The notes under the pieces: generated by a model
The model's input: only the letters and a program-made list of their open reading frames with translations
Databases searched by the model: none
What the model was told of the DNA's origin: nothing
In this document: piece by piece, positions 17,486-26,472 of the stretch
Layout: every line of letters begins with the position of its first letter
Numbering within the stretch: position 1 is the stretch's first letter
NCBI RefSeq assembly: GCF_014897315.1
Contig: NZ_JABUYL010000004.1
Coordinates: 62,001 to 126,000, forward strand
DNA: 64,000 nt
Source of the DNA: Proteus sp. FME41
GTDB lineage: Bacteria > Pseudomonadota > Gammaproteobacteria > Enterobacterales > Enterobacteriaceae
Direction of reading: 5' to 3'
Made by a program: the position numbers and the translations under genes

Positions 17486-18898
17486 ATGGAAGATCAAACA
17501 GAAATTTCTCCTCCCGCTAGAGTAAAAAATGCCACTCTACAACGCGGGTTAACAAATCGTCATATTCAATTAATTGCCATTGGTGGTGCTATTGGCACTG
17601 GTCTATTTATGGGATCAGGAAAAACCATTTCATTAGCTGGACCATCAATTATTTTTGTCTATATGATCATTGGCTTTGTCCTGTTCTTTGTAATGAGAGC
17701 TATGGGCGAATTGTTATTATCAAATTTAGAATATAAATCATTTAGTGATTTTGCGGGTGATTTATTAGGACCTTGGGCTGGTTTTTTTGTCGGTTGGACT
17801 TATTGGTTTTGCTGGGTTATTACAGGTATTGCTGATATTGTCGCTATCACTTCCTATATTAGTTATTGGGCACCCAATTTCCCTGAATGGGGAACCTCTT
17901 TTATTTGTGTGCTGACATTACTTATTTTAAATTTAGCGACAGTGAAACTATTTGGAGAAATGGAATTTTGGTTCTCCATGATAAAAATAACGGCCATAGT
18001 GTCTTTGATTATTGTCGGTGTTTTTCTGATCAGTATTGGATTTGAATCGCCAGCGGGGCATACCGCAGCACTTGAGAATATTTGGAATGATGGTGGTATG
18101 TTCCCTAAAGGGCTAAGTGGTTTTTTTGCTGGTTTCCAAATTGCTATTTTTGCTTTTGTGGGAATTGAATTAGTGGGTACGGCAGCCGCTGAAACCCGTA
18201 ACCCAGAAAAATCGTTGCCTAAAGCGATTAACGCTATTCCTATCCGTATAATTACTTTCTATGTATTGGCATTAGCAATTATTATGTCAGTAACACCATG
18301 GCGATCTATTTTGGCGGATAAAAGCCCCTTTGTTGAGTTATTTGTCATGATCGGTATTCCTGCGGCTGCAAGTTTAGTGAATTTTGTGGTATTAACTGCA
18401 GCAGCCTCTTCTGCAAATAGTGGCATCTTTTCCACCAGTCGTATGCTATTCGGTTTGTCTAAAGAAGGTGAAGCGCCAAAGCAATTTAGCCAATTATCAA
18501 CGAGAGCTGTGCCAGCTAATGGACTGTTATTCACGAGTTTATGTTTATCATGTGGAATTGTATTAATTTATTTTATTCCTGATGTAATGCATGTATTTAC
18601 CTTAGTAACAACAGTCTCTGCATTATTATTTATGTTTATCTGGAGTATGATTTTATGCTCTTATTTAGCATACCGTAAAAAACGGCCACAATTGCATGAG
18701 AAGTCTATTTATAAAATGCCGTTGGGAATTATTATGTCGTGGTTATGTCTTGCTTTCTTTGCCTTTATGACGGTGCTATTGGCTTTAGAACATGATACAC
18801 GGCAAGCATTAAGTGTGACGCCGTTATGGTTTATTGCATTAGCAATTGGCTATCAATACGTTAAAAAACACAAACAAAAAAGGCTTATTCAGAAATAA
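17486..18898 (+). CDS. cycA: D-serine/D-alanine/glycine transporter CycA
   Basis: Inner-membrane proton symporter of the amino acid-polyamine-organocation superfamily that imports glycine, D-alanine and D-serine, and D-cycloserine where studied. The 470 aa are nearly colinear with E. coli CycA: LTNRHIQLIAIGGAIGTGLF, then FMGSGKTISLAGPSIIFVYM, ending ...DTRQALSVTPLWFIALAIGY. Twelve membrane segments are visible. The N-terminal cytoplasmic 25 residues vary, as usual. The gene is monocistronic, with a strong terminator at 18921-18953. Confidence 0.95.
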   Translation: MEDQTEISPPARVKNATLQRGLTNRHIQLIAIGGAIGTGLFMGSGKTISLAGPSIIFVYMIIGFVLFFVMRAMGELLLSNLEYKSFSDFAGDLLGPWAGFFVGWTYWFCWVITGIADIVAITSYISYWAPNFPEWGTSFICVLTLLILNLATVKLFGEMEFWFSMIKITAIVSLIIVGVFLISIGFESPAGHTAALENIWNDGGMFPKGLSGFFAGFQIAIFAFVGIELVGTAAAETRNPEKSLPKAINAIPIRIITFYVLALAIIMSVTPWRSILADKSPFVELFVMIGIPAAASLVNFVVLTAAASSANSGIFSTSRMLFGLSKEGEAPKQFSQLSTRAVPANGLLFTSLCLSCGIVLIYFIPDVMHVFTLVTTVSALLFMFIWSMILCSYLAYRKKRPQLHEKSIYKMPLGIIMSWLCLAFFAFMTVLLALEHDTRQALSVTPLWFIALAIGYQYVKKHKQKRLIQK

Positions 18899-18920
18899 CG
18901 CCATTGCGGGATACAAAAAA

Positions 18921-18953
18921 ACCTTATCATTTTATTTTGATAAGGTTTTTTTA
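18921..18953 (+). terminator. Terminator of cycA
   Basis: Stem ACCTTATCA (18921-18929) with TGATAAGGT (18938-18946), then a run of T. 23 nt after the stop. Confidence 0.9.
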
Positions 18954-19156
18954 TTGAGAAAATAATCAGGCTCTTTTTTATATTTAAATAAAATTTATAT
19001 TCACTATGACTTATTTAATTTACGAGTATTTCAATATTATATTGAGTGAAAAATAAACATTATCTTTAAGAGATATAATTTTTTTAAAATATGTTAACTA
19101 CATCCGGTAATTTTTTAAAAATACACTATCCTACAATTAAAATAAAAGGAGACGGT

Positions 19157-19591
19157 ATGTATAAGAATATTTTGGTTCCCATTGATATTGATGAAGATAA
19201 CCTGATGAACAAAGCAATTCCGTTAGTAGAAGATATTGCAAAAAATGAAGATCCTTACGTTCACTTTTTGTATGTACTTCCTAAACTTCCACAATCTTCT
19301 TATTATCGACTTGTTATGAATGGTGATCAATTAGATCAAGGATGCTTAAAAACATCAGCAGAAAAAGAGCTAAAAAAAATAATTGAGCGTTTTGATTTAC
19401 CTGACGATAGAATGCAAACTCACATTTGTATTGGTACACCACGAGATGCCATATTGCAGGTTGCTGATGAAGTGAATGCAGATTTAATTGTGATTGGCTC
19501 GCATAATCCTGAAGATGATTCTTATCATATAGGTTCAACCGCTGCAGATATTACACGTTATGCAAAACGTTCGGTTATGGTAGTAAGGTAA
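19157..19591 (+). CDS. Universal stress protein, UspF-like
   Basis: Cytosolic 144-aa UspA-fold protein. The family binds ATP and protects cells under starvation or oxygen stress; no reaction is assigned. N-terminal MYKNILVPIDID and the nucleotide-binding segment GSHNPEDDSYHIGSTAADI (the G-x2-G-x9-G-S/T type) are present, ending SVMVVR. The closest E. coli relative is UspF. A longer frame from 19091 exists, but ATG 19157 has the strong site AAAGGAGACGGT just ahead, so it is chosen. A related gene lies at 21535-21981. Confidence 0.85.
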   Translation: MYKNILVPIDIDEDNLMNKAIPLVEDIAKNEDPYVHFLYVLPKLPQSSYYRLVMNGDQLDQGCLKTSAEKELKKIIERFDLPDDRMQTHICIGTPRDAILQVADEVNADLIVIGSHNPEDDSYHIGSTAADITRYAKRSVMVVR

Positions 19592-19660
19592 ATAGAATCG
19601 TAAGATATGCCTAATGTGTTTATGAGCGATAAATAAGACTGTTTGCAGGTTTAGTGATGT

Positions 19661-19691
19661 CGCTGTTATGTTTATCTAGTACATAACAGCG
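19661..19691. repeat. Perfect hairpin after the universal stress gene
   Basis: CGCTGTTATGT (19661-19671) and ACATAACAGCG (19681-19691), an 11-bp perfect stem with a 9-nt loop. No T-run follows on either strand, so it is not a standard terminator. It may stabilise the mRNA 3' end. Confidence 0.5.
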
Positions 19692-19756
19692 ATTATGTAA
19701 CTAAAAAGGTAAAACAATCGCACAAATTAGCAGTTTTTATATTTGGCACTAATTCT

Positions 19757-19799
19757 TTTTTTAATTATTATTAGTTATCTACTGATAATAATTAAAAAA
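19757..19799. repeat. AT-only 15-bp inverted repeat before the MBL-fold gene
   Basis: TTTTTTAATTATTAT (19757-19771) and ATAATAATTAAAAAA (19785-19799) are perfect complements with a 13-nt loop, ending five bases before ATG 19805. No Shine-Dalgarno sequence is visible between hairpin and start. Confidence 0.6.
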
Positions 19800-19804
19800 T
19801 CGCT

Positions 19805-20623
19805 ATGTTAACGATCACCGCATTGCTAGAAAACAAATCAATTAATCCGGAACTTAACTATTATCCTGGTTTATCATTATTGCTAGAAGATGATGAGTGC
19901 CAAGCTAAAATTCTCTTTGATACTGGAAAAGATCTTACCTTTATTTCAAATGCAAAAAAAATGGGTATTGATTTAACCACATTGAAAACGATTGTTGTGT
20001 CTCATGGGCATTATGATCATTTTGGTGGACTTACGCATTTACCAGTAGAATTTTTTCTCAATAAGCCACGAGTTATCGCTCATCCTCATCTCTTTTCGGT
20101 TCGTTATTCAGCACTTTTTTTAGGTAATAAAAATATCAAATTTAAACGCTTAGCCCCTTTATTTGATCGTGCAAAACTTGAAGCACAGTTTTCTTTTGAA
20201 TTAACACAAGTACCGTTATCAATTGAAGAAAACTTTATCTATTCAGGGCAGGTGACTCAACGTGAAGTGAATAAACGCTACGGTGTTATTATTCATGAAT
20301 CAGGCGAAGAGGATGATTACGTTCTTGATGATAGTTTTCTTGTTTGGCAAGGAAAAAAAGGCTTAGTGATTATTACGGGCTGTAGTCACTCTGGTATTGA
20401 ATCTATAGTTGAACATGCGAAAAAAATAACAGGTAATCATCAAATTCAAGCAATTGTGGGGGGCTTACATTTGCGTTGTGCAACACCATCAGCATTACAG
20501 CGCGCGAAAAAAGCCATAGATACAAATATTGATGTCTATGGATGCCATTGCACTGGCGTGTTAGGGCGAAAATATCTTAATGCGAAAGATTTTAACGCAG
20601 GACAATCTTTATCTTTTGAATAA
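19805..20623 (+). CDS. Metallo-beta-lactamase fold hydrolase (methanopterin-synthase-like subfamily)
   Basis: 272-aa cytosolic metallo-beta-lactamase fold protein. The metal motif HGHYDH is at residues 67-72 (VSHGHYDHFGGL), with further conserved stretches TGCSHSGIE and GGLHLRCA and a C-terminal GCHCTG. This pattern belongs to the group annotated as 7,8-dihydropterin-6-methyl-4-(beta-D-ribofuranosyl)aminobenzene phosphate synthase-like. That name comes from archaea, and the bacterial substrate is unknown. The start matches the family N-terminus (xxITxLLEN), though no ribosome-binding site is seen and a large AT hairpin abuts the start. Confidence 0.8.
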   Translation: MLTITALLENKSINPELNYYPGLSLLLEDDECQAKILFDTGKDLTFISNAKKMGIDLTTLKTIVVSHGHYDHFGGLTHLPVEFFLNKPRVIAHPHLFSVRYSALFLGNKNIKFKRLAPLFDRAKLEAQFSFELTQVPLSIEENFIYSGQVTQREVNKRYGVIIHESGEEDDYVLDDSFLVWQGKKGLVIITGCSHSGIESIVEHAKKITGNHQIQAIVGGLHLRCATPSALQRAKKAIDTNIDVYGCHCTGVLGRKYLNAKDFNAGQSLSFE

Positions 20624-20641
20624 AAATAAACAATAAATTTT

Positions 20642-20673
20642 ATATCCTCACTTCAGGAATTGAGTGAGGATAT
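20642..20673. terminator. Convergent hairpin between the MBL-fold and grpB-family genes
   Basis: ATATCCTCACT (20642-20652) pairs with AGTGAGGATAT (20663-20673). It is a perfect 11-bp stem between two converging genes. The T-tracts are weak on both sides, so termination is plausible but not certain. Confidence 0.5.
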
Positions 20674-20697
20674 GAAATAAAAAAGAGAAAAGATTGC

Positions 20698-21282
20698 TTA
20701 AAGTGAATCAAAAATTCGCTGATAAATAGCTTTTACAGCGTGATCTTTTTTCTGGTTATATTGATGTACATTTTCAACATCTTCTTTTGCACTAAGTTTT
20801 GCATCGATATACAGTTCTCTATCTTCTTTATGGTTAATTAACCAATCTCTAAATAAAACATGTCTAAGATGTTCAGGGCAATTAGGCGCAAAAACATGTA
20901 AATTCACCTTGGGTGTTTCTAGTTTCAACATACGATGTTGATACCACGAAGGTTCTCTTACTGTAAGTTCATAGCCTAACTGATTTAACCAAGGAATATA
21001 GCTGGGTTCATCAGCGGGATTTGCAACAATTAAGTCAATATCAATGATCGGTTTTGCATCTAACTCAGGTACTGCTGTTGAGCCAATATGCTCAATAGCT
21101 AAACATTTATCTTTTAATTTTTGGATAATATTTTCTTTTTGTTGATTAAATAATGTTACCCATAATTCATTATACGGCTCAATCTTTATTACACTTGGTG
21201 TTGGTTTTCCATTTACCCACGGATTTTCATCAGGAGAACCTTCTTCAAATGTACAGATTTTCTGTTTTAGTTCTTGATTCAT
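20698..21282 (-). CDS. GrpB family protein (UPF0157, nucleotidyltransferase fold)
   Basis: 194-aa cytosolic protein of the GrpB/UPF0157 family. The diagnostic stretch is IEHIGSTAVPELDAKPIIDI at about residues 62-81, resembling the GS-x-D-x-D core of nucleotidyltransferases, with conserved HVFAPNCPEHLRHVLFRDWL after it. In some Gram-positive bacteria this domain is fused to dephospho-CoA kinase; here it is alone. Role unknown. RBS GAGATACTT stands before ATG. Confidence 0.85.
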   Translation of the reverse strand: MNQELKQKICTFEEGSPDENPWVNGKPTPSVIKIEPYNELWVTLFNQQKENIIQKLKDKCLAIEHIGSTAVPELDAKPIIDIDLIVANPADEPSYIPWLNQLGYELTVREPSWYQHRMLKLETPKVNLHVFAPNCPEHLRHVLFRDWLINHKEDRELYIDAKLSAKEDVENVHQYNQKKDHAVKAIYQRIFDSL

Positions 21283-21479
21283 AAGTATCTCATTTAAGGT
21301 TTGGAAGACAGAGAATGAAAATAAATGTATTGGAATTAAATTTAGGATAAAAGTAGAAATAGCGATAAAAAAGACCTAAAATTTTAGTTTTTTGGTTCGT
21401 ATTCTAACAAGTTAACTATTTGAAGTGAAAAAATTAAGGCGCATTTAGTGCTATTTATAACGAAGATAATTGCAGAGTT

Positions 21480-21516
21480 CTTTTGGCAATAAATAATCTA
21501 ATATTATTGCCAAAAG
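21480..21516. terminator. Hairpin downstream of the second universal stress gene
   Basis: CTTTTGGCAAT (21480-21490) pairs with ATTGCCAAAAG (21506-21516), extended by AT pairs. It is 19 nt beyond the stop of the minus-strand gene. The T-tract is poor, so termination is likely but unproven. Confidence 0.5.
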
Positions 21517-21534
21517 GAAAGAGGGCTAGTAATT

Positions 21535-21981
21535 TTATTTGCGAATAACCATTACTGAACGTGACGTATTGTTTACTATATAATCTGCTGTAGAACCCAG
21601 CAATATATTGCGTTTATTGCGTGAGCTGGAACCAATAATAATGGTATCTGCATCCACTTTTTCTGTTAACTCTAGAATATTATAATTAGGTGTGCCGATA
21701 ACGGCATGGCATTGGTATTGCTCTTTAGGTAAGTTAAATTGTTGTTTTACGCATTGCTCTAATTTTTCAGTCAATAACACTAAAGCTTGTTGCTTTTTCT
21801 CAACGATAGATGTGCTATCACAATTAAGTCCATAAGCTTCTAAAGAACGTAAATTAGGCATAACGGTAATGAAATGGAAATAATTCTCTGGTTTCCTTGC
21901 AAGGAAGTGAATATCGTCGATCATGCGCTGAATTCTATTATCTTCTAATAAATCAATTGCAACGAGGTATTTGTTAGCCAT
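21535..21981 (-). CDS. Universal stress protein family protein
   Basis: 148-aa UspA-fold protein, related to but divergent from the product of 19157-19591. It starts MANKYLVAIDLLEDNRIQRMI, and the nucleotide-binding end reads IIIGSSSRNKRNILLGSTADY then SVMVIRK (G-x2-G-x9-G-S/T type retained in variant spacing). ATG 21981 is preferred over TTG 21996 because AAAAGG lies 7 nt ahead. The two genes do not share an operon. Role inferred only from the family (stress survival). Confidence 0.83.
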   Translation of the reverse strand: MANKYLVAIDLLEDNRIQRMIDDIHFLARKPENYFHFITVMPNLRSLEAYGLNCDSTSIVEKKQQALVLLTEKLEQCVKQQFNLPKEQYQCHAVIGTPNYNILELTEKVDADTIIIGSSSRNKRNILLGSTADYIVNNTSRSVMVIRK

Positions 21982-22217
21982 AGTATGCCTTTTCAATAAA
22001 TTAGCTCTTAAATTAAGTATAAGTAAACTAGCTTACAAGTTAAAATTTAAAAACGAATATTGCGATTATTGCATCATTATTCTTTATTTTTTGGCTCTAA
22101 AAGACAAAAAAATGGTGTGGTAAATGCGTAAATACTTTAATATTTAGTTAAATTACCTAATAGGTATTTTTATTATTTTTACACATCACGGAATGATCTC
22201 ACTAGGTTATAGTTTAT

Positions 22218-22631
22218 ATGAGAAAATCAAGCGAAGACTTACTTAAAGGTATTGCGACTCTATTGCAGTGGGTACTGAATATTGGATTGCTTATTTTAGC
22301 GATTGTATTGGTCAGTTTTCTTATCAAAGAAACGTATGTCATTGCTTCATTATTATTTAATTTAGGTGCACAAGAGTCATCTTATCAATTGCTAGAAGGT
22401 ATTTTGATCTACTTTCTTTATTTTGAGTTTATTGCACTTATTGTTAAATATTTTTTATCTGGCGGGCATTTCCCTCTGAGATATTTTATCTATATCGGTA
22501 TTACTGCAATAGTGCGTTTAATTATTGTTGAACATAAAGACTCTGTGGATACACTAATTCAATCAGGTGCAATTTTATTGTTAGTTATTGCGTTATTTAT
22601 TGCTAATACTGAAAAATTAAAACGAACTTAA
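22218..22631 (+). CDS. psiE: Phosphate-starvation-inducible protein PsiE
   Basis: Inner-membrane protein of 137 aa, four hydrophobic segments, function unknown. It matches E. coli PsiE strongly in the second half: [36 protein letters not shown], then [21 protein letters not shown]. In E. coli it is under PhoB and CRP control; I saw no clear Pho box in the 86 bp upstream. Monocistronic. Confidence 0.93.
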   Translation: MRKSSEDLLKGIATLLQWVLNIGLLILAIVLVSFLIKETYVIASLLFNLGAQESSYQLLEGILIYFLYFEFIALIVKYFLSGGHFPLRYFIYIGITAIVRLIIVEHKDSVDTLIQSGAILLLVIALFIANTEKLKRT

Positions 22632-22776
22632 TCGCCTGAAAGCTACGGGTGTTAAGCCACTTGGCATACAAAGTCGAGATTTAAGATTTAAAATAAAAAG
22701 AAGGTTTTCCGCAAGATTGAGAGAGGTATGTTATTATCTCTCTCAATTTTATTCTGGGTTATACAAAAATATTACT

Positions 22777-23592
22777 ATGTCCTATCAATGTCCATTATGT
22801 AATCAGGCACTTTCTCTTCAAGCTCACAGTTGGATCTGTGAAAATAATCATCAATTCGATTGTGCTAAAGAAGGGTATGTAAATCTGTTGCCAGTACAAT
22901 TTAAACGCTCAAAAGAGCCTGGTGATAGCGCTGAAATGATAAACGCTCGCCGTGAGTTTTTAGATGCGGGATTTTATCAGCCAATGAGAGATAAAGTGGC
23001 TGATTTAATACAAATATTATTGCCTGAAAATAATAGCGTGGTGTTGGATATTGGTTGTGGTGAAGGTTATTATACAAACCAATTTTATCAGAATTTAAAA
23101 TCACATAATCCACAAGTGTATGGTTTAGATGTTTCTAAAGTTGCCATTAAATATGCCGCTAAGCGTTATTCATCTATTCATTTTTGTGTGGCCTCTAGCC
23201 AACGTTTACCTTTTTGCGATGCCTCTTTAGATGCGGTTGTTCGTATTTATGCCCCTTGTAATAGCGATGAATTAGCAAGAGTTATTGCACACAATGGTTA
23301 TATTATTACGGTTACACCGGCACCTCGTCATCTTTACCAGTTAAAAGCATTGATTTATTCAGAAGTCCATCTTCATCCTTTAAAAGAAGAACATTTTAAT
23401 GGATTTAATAAAGTGGCTGAACACCAAGTAGCTTATAAGATGAATTTAAATGGTAAACAAGCTTTTGATTTATTACAGATGACGCCGTTTGCATGGCGTG
23501 CAAGTGAAGACGTAAAACAGTCATTAGCTGAAAATAAAAGCTTTGAATGTGAAACAGACTTTTTAATTTGTGTTTATCAACGTGTTGAATAA
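22777..23592 (+). CDS. rlmA: 23S rRNA (guanine-N1)-methyltransferase RlmA
   Basis: Methylates N1 of G745 in 23S rRNA using S-adenosylmethionine. The 271 aa run from ATG 22777 (MSYQCPLCNQ, matching E. coli MSFSCPLCHQ). The longer frame from 22717 adds 20 residues without family support. The zinc site is C5, C8, C21, H25; then AKEGYVNLLPVQFKRSKEPG, SAM motif I VLDIGCGEGYYT and catalytic-region RIYAPC. It converges on mntP, and a shared terminator separates them, as rlmA and mntP are neighbours in E. coli. Confidence 0.95.
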   Translation: MSYQCPLCNQALSLQAHSWICENNHQFDCAKEGYVNLLPVQFKRSKEPGDSAEMINARREFLDAGFYQPMRDKVADLIQILLPENNSVVLDIGCGEGYYTNQFYQNLKSHNPQVYGLDVSKVAIKYAAKRYSSIHFCVASSQRLPFCDASLDAVVRIYAPCNSDELARVIAHNGYIITVTPAPRHLYQLKALIYSEVHLHPLKEEHFNGFNKVAEHQVAYKMNLNGKQAFDLLQMTPFAWRASEDVKQSLAENKSFECETDFLICVYQRVE

Positions 23593-23609
23593 TTATTTAT
23601 ATAAAATAA

Positions 23610-23645
23610 AAAAGCTTAGGTCGGTATTTTAAAACCTAAGCTTTT
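23610..23645. terminator. Bidirectional terminator between rlmA and mntP
   Basis: AAAAGCTTAGGT (23610-23621) with ACCTAAGCTTTT (23634-23645); A-tract on one side and T-tract on the other serve both converging genes. Confidence 0.88.
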
Positions 23646-23663
23646 ATTGTGCAGTATAGGAGA

Positions 23664-24251
23664 TTATTTGGCGTACATAAATAATTCAAGGTGTTCAAAT
23701 ACGATATTAAAGCCAATAGCAATTAATACGATCCCGCCAATAATTTCTGCTTTCTTTCCAAGTACTGGGCCAATATAACGACCAATCAACATACCTAGTG
23801 TTGCCATAATCATGGTCATCATACCAATAGTCATGGCGGTATGAACGATATTCACTTGAAGGAAGGCTAAACCAACACCAATTGCCATTGCATCAAGGCT
23901 GGTGGCAATGCCCGTTGCAATTAAAGACAGCGAGCCGTGACGTTGTGGAGCATCCTCTTCACAAGGGCATTCATCACCACGTTTTAAGCTTTGGTAAATC
24001 ATACGGCTACCAAGAATAAACAATAATCCAAAGGCAACCCAATGATCCCATTGAATAATATATTGGCTTGTATATAAACCTATGGCCCAACCAATAACAG
24101 GTGTGCTGGCTTCAATAATACCGAATATAAATCCAGTGCGGAGTGCTTCGCGAAAATGAGGTTTATGTAATGTGGCACCTTTACAGACTGCAACAGCAAA
24201 TGCATCCATAGAAAGGGCAAGGGCGAGAATAATGGTAGCGTAGAAACTCAT
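23664..24251 (-). CDS. mntP: Manganese exporter MntP
   Basis: Inner-membrane Mn2+ efflux pump of about 195 aa with six membrane segments. It shows the two inverted half-repeats of the family: [12 protein letters not shown] in the first half and [14 protein letters not shown] in the second, each with the membrane aspartate important for transport. The start is ATG 24251 ([18 protein letters not shown]); upstream codons lie in the riboswitch platform. A yybP-ykoY manganese riboswitch precedes it, and a Fur-like box lies about 260 bp upstream of the start. Confidence 0.95.
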   Translation of the reverse strand: MSFYATIILALALSMDAFAVAVCKGATLHKPHFREALRTGFIFGIIEASTPVIGWAIGLYTSQYIIQWDHWVAFGLLFILGSRMIYQSLKRGDECPCEEDAPQRHGSLSLIATGIATSLDAMAIGVGLAFLQVNIVHTAMTIGMMTMIMATLGMLIGRYIGPVLGKKAEIIGGIVLIAIGFNIVFEHLELFMYAK

Positions 24252-24440
24252 AATAAAGCCTCGGTTGGGGTATTTCCATATACACACAATTGACCCCCAA
24301 CCAAAGAAGTACAATTATGTGTCTATGGTCTTGCCAACCGTATTACGGCATCTGCACCACGCTAAATGAAAATAAGCGAGTATGTTGATACAGACTTCTT
24401 AAAATAAAAATCTTTATTTTAAGACAGGCTACTCCCCAAT
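24252..24440 (-). promoter_or_regulatory. yybP-ykoY manganese riboswitch of mntP
   Basis: The minus-strand leader carries the family hallmarks: GGGGAGTAGCC at its 5' end (24427-24437), then CAACATACTCG and GGCAAGACCATA. The aptamer covers about 24320-24440. Between it and ATG lies a hairpin formed by GGTTGGGG and CCCCAACC (plus-strand arms 24263-24270 and 24295-24302), just before the start, which is the likely expression platform. In E. coli the mntP leader does the same job: Mn2+ binding turns on the exporter. Confidence 0.9.
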
Positions 24441-24882
24441 GACTTGATGCAGAAGATAACATATTATTTTCTAAAGGCAACATATTATTTTTTATATTTC
24501 AAAGATGATATTGATAATAATTATCATTATTATATCTGGAAGATTTAAATATAATTAAAACGATCGCTTAATGTTAAAAAAATGATAAAATTCAATGTGA
24601 TGAAATATTAACCATATAATAAATAATGTATTATAGCTATATTTATAATAATAAATTAAATTTAAAAAAGAAGGTAGTACACCTGCAAATAATAAGCTTT
24701 AATTTATTTTAATATTAAATGAATATTAAATAAACCTATATTTAATACGTGTATATAGATGGATTTAAATATAAAAATAAGAAGTCTAATTTATAAAAAA
24801 TAGATTTTTTAATTTAAATATTATATTTTTCTTTAATAATCTATGAGTTAAGTGACGATCGAAAATAAAAAAAGTAAATATA
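24441..24882. other. AT-rich region upstream of mntP
   Basis: No gene seen. It holds the mntP promoter area, the Fur-like box at 24513-24531, and a direct repeat AACATATTATTTT (about 24458-24470 and 24479-24491). The part from about 24540 to 24880 is extremely AT-rich and shows nothing further. Confidence 0.5.
24513..24531. promoter_or_regulatory. Fur-box-like site
   Basis: GATAATAATTATCATTATT matches 16 of 19 positions of the Fur consensus GATAATGATAATCATTATC. It is about 75 bp upstream of the 5' end of the mntP riboswitch and is the only nearby gene control candidate. Confidence 0.6.
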
Positions 24883-24908
24883 AAAAGCCATTCAAATGAA
24901 TGGCTTTT
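24883..24908 (-). terminator. Terminator of sdaA
   Basis: Stem AAAAGCCATTC (24883-24893) with GAATGGCTTTT (24898-24908); on the minus strand it ends GGCTTTTTAT, 17 nt past the sdaA stop. Confidence 0.88.
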
Positions 24909-24925
24909 CGCCTAAATAGTGTTAA

Positions 24926-26287
24926 TTAGTCACATTGTACTTTGATTGCAAGACCACCGCGTGATGTTTCACGGTATTTAGCATTCATGTCTTTACCTGT
25001 TTCATACATGGTTTCAATGACTTTATCGAGAGAAACGCGTGGCTCACTGGTACGGCGAATAGCCATACGTGCTGCATTGACAGCTTTAACAGATGCAATA
25101 GCGTTACGTTCGATACAAGGTACTTGTACTTGGCCTGCAACAGGATCGCAGGTTAAACCAAGGTTATGTTCCATGCCAATTTCAGCAGCGATGCAGACTT
25201 GTTCTGGACTTCCACCAAGTAATTCGGCAAGACCTGCTGCGGCCATTGAACAAGCAACACCCACTTCACCTTGGCAACCCACTTCAGCACCTGAAATAGA
25301 GGCATTCATTTTATAAAGAATACCAATAGCGCCTGATGCTAAAAAGTAACGTAAATAGGTTTCTGGTGTAACGGGTTCGATGCAACGATCGTAGTAAGCT
25401 AATACCGCAGGCACGATACCACATGCGCCGTTTGTCGGAGCAGTTACAACGCGTCCACCGGCTGCGTTTTCTTCATTAACCGCCAATGCAAACATATTGA
25501 TCAGATCGACAACTTTCATCGGATCATTTGACAGGCTGTTGCTTGATGTTAATAAGCGATTTAATGCGGCTGCACGACGAGGGACACGCAATGGTCCTGG
25601 TAATATGCCTTCAGTATTTAAACCATGCTCAATACATTCTTGCATCGTTCTATAGACATCTGCGAAATAAGCATTAATTTCTGCTTGGGTGTGCAGGTCT
25701 AGCTCATTTTTCATCATTAAGCTAGAAATGGATAAGCCTGTTTCTTTGCAGTGTTTTAATAGCTCTTCTGCGTTGGCGTAAGGGTATGAAACGGGTTTAC
25801 TATTGAGTGTTGATTTACCAAAATTTTCTTCATCAACGATAAAACCACCACCAATTGAGTAATAGGTTTTTCGATAGATTTCTTTGTCGCCCGCAAAAGC
25901 ATGAATAGTCATACCATTTTCATGTAATGACAGATTGTCATTACTAAAATGCATACTTTCTGCTGGGAAATCGACAATTTTCAAACCGTTTGCTAATGAG
26001 AGTTTGCCTGTTTCTTCAACATCACGAATAAAACCAGGAATACTGTCAATATCAACAGTTGCAGGTGCGTTGCCTGCTAATCCCATAATAATGGCAATAT
26101 CAGTATGGTGACCTTTGCCTGTTAGAGACAAGGAGCCGTAAACATCAACAGATACGCGAGTGACGGATGCAATTAATTCCTGGCTGACTAATTCATCGAC
26201 AAATTCTTTACCCGCTTTCATTGGCCCTACGGTATGAGAGCTAGAGGGTCCGATGCCCACTTTAAACATGTCAAAAACGCTAATCAC
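24926..26287 (-). CDS. sdaA: L-serine ammonia-lyase (L-serine deaminase) SdaA
   Basis: Oxygen-sensitive [4Fe-4S] enzyme that converts L-serine to pyruvate and ammonia. The 453 aa align with E. coli SdaA throughout: FDMFKVGIGPSSSHTVGPMK at the N-terminus, TNGACGIVPAVLAYY, then EVGCQGEVGVACSMAAAGLA, and the cluster Cys in GLTCDPVAG and VPCIERNA. The start is GTG 26287 with AAGGAG 7 nt upstream. sdaA-nudL-pabB-yoaH is the E. coli order, with a 185-bp gap to nudL that gives room for an independent promoter. Confidence 0.96.
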   Translation of the reverse strand: MISVFDMFKVGIGPSSSHTVGPMKAGKEFVDELVSQELIASVTRVSVDVYGSLSLTGKGHHTDIAIIMGLAGNAPATVDIDSIPGFIRDVEETGKLSLANGLKIVDFPAESMHFSNDNLSLHENGMTIHAFAGDKEIYRKTYYSIGGGFIVDEENFGKSTLNSKPVSYPYANAEELLKHCKETGLSISSLMMKNELDLHTQAEINAYFADVYRTMQECIEHGLNTEGILPGPLRVPRRAAALNRLLTSSNSLSNDPMKVVDLINMFALAVNEENAAGGRVVTAPTNGACGIVPAVLAYYDRCIEPVTPETYLRYFLASGAIGILYKMNASISGAEVGCQGEVGVACSMAAAGLAELLGGSPEQVCIAAEIGMEHNLGLTCDPVAGQVQVPCIERNAIASVKAVNAARMAIRRTSEPRVSLDKVIETMYETGKDMNAKYRETSRGGLAIKVQCD

Positions 26288-26472
26288 GTCAGACTCCTTA
26301 ATAATAAGAGAGAGGGTTAAAAAAGAATAAAATATAGTTATTTATAGTAAAGGGATCGTTTTTACGATTATATCGTCCCGTTAATGGTGTAGTTTACAAC
26401 ATTTTTTTAAAATAGCTAAGTAGAGTTGTGACGGTGATGAGAAAAAGCACAAGCTGAATATAATATAGCGTC

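Noticed and set aside
22130-22217. Pho box upstream of psiE
   Set aside because: No CTGTCAT-like direct repeats seen.
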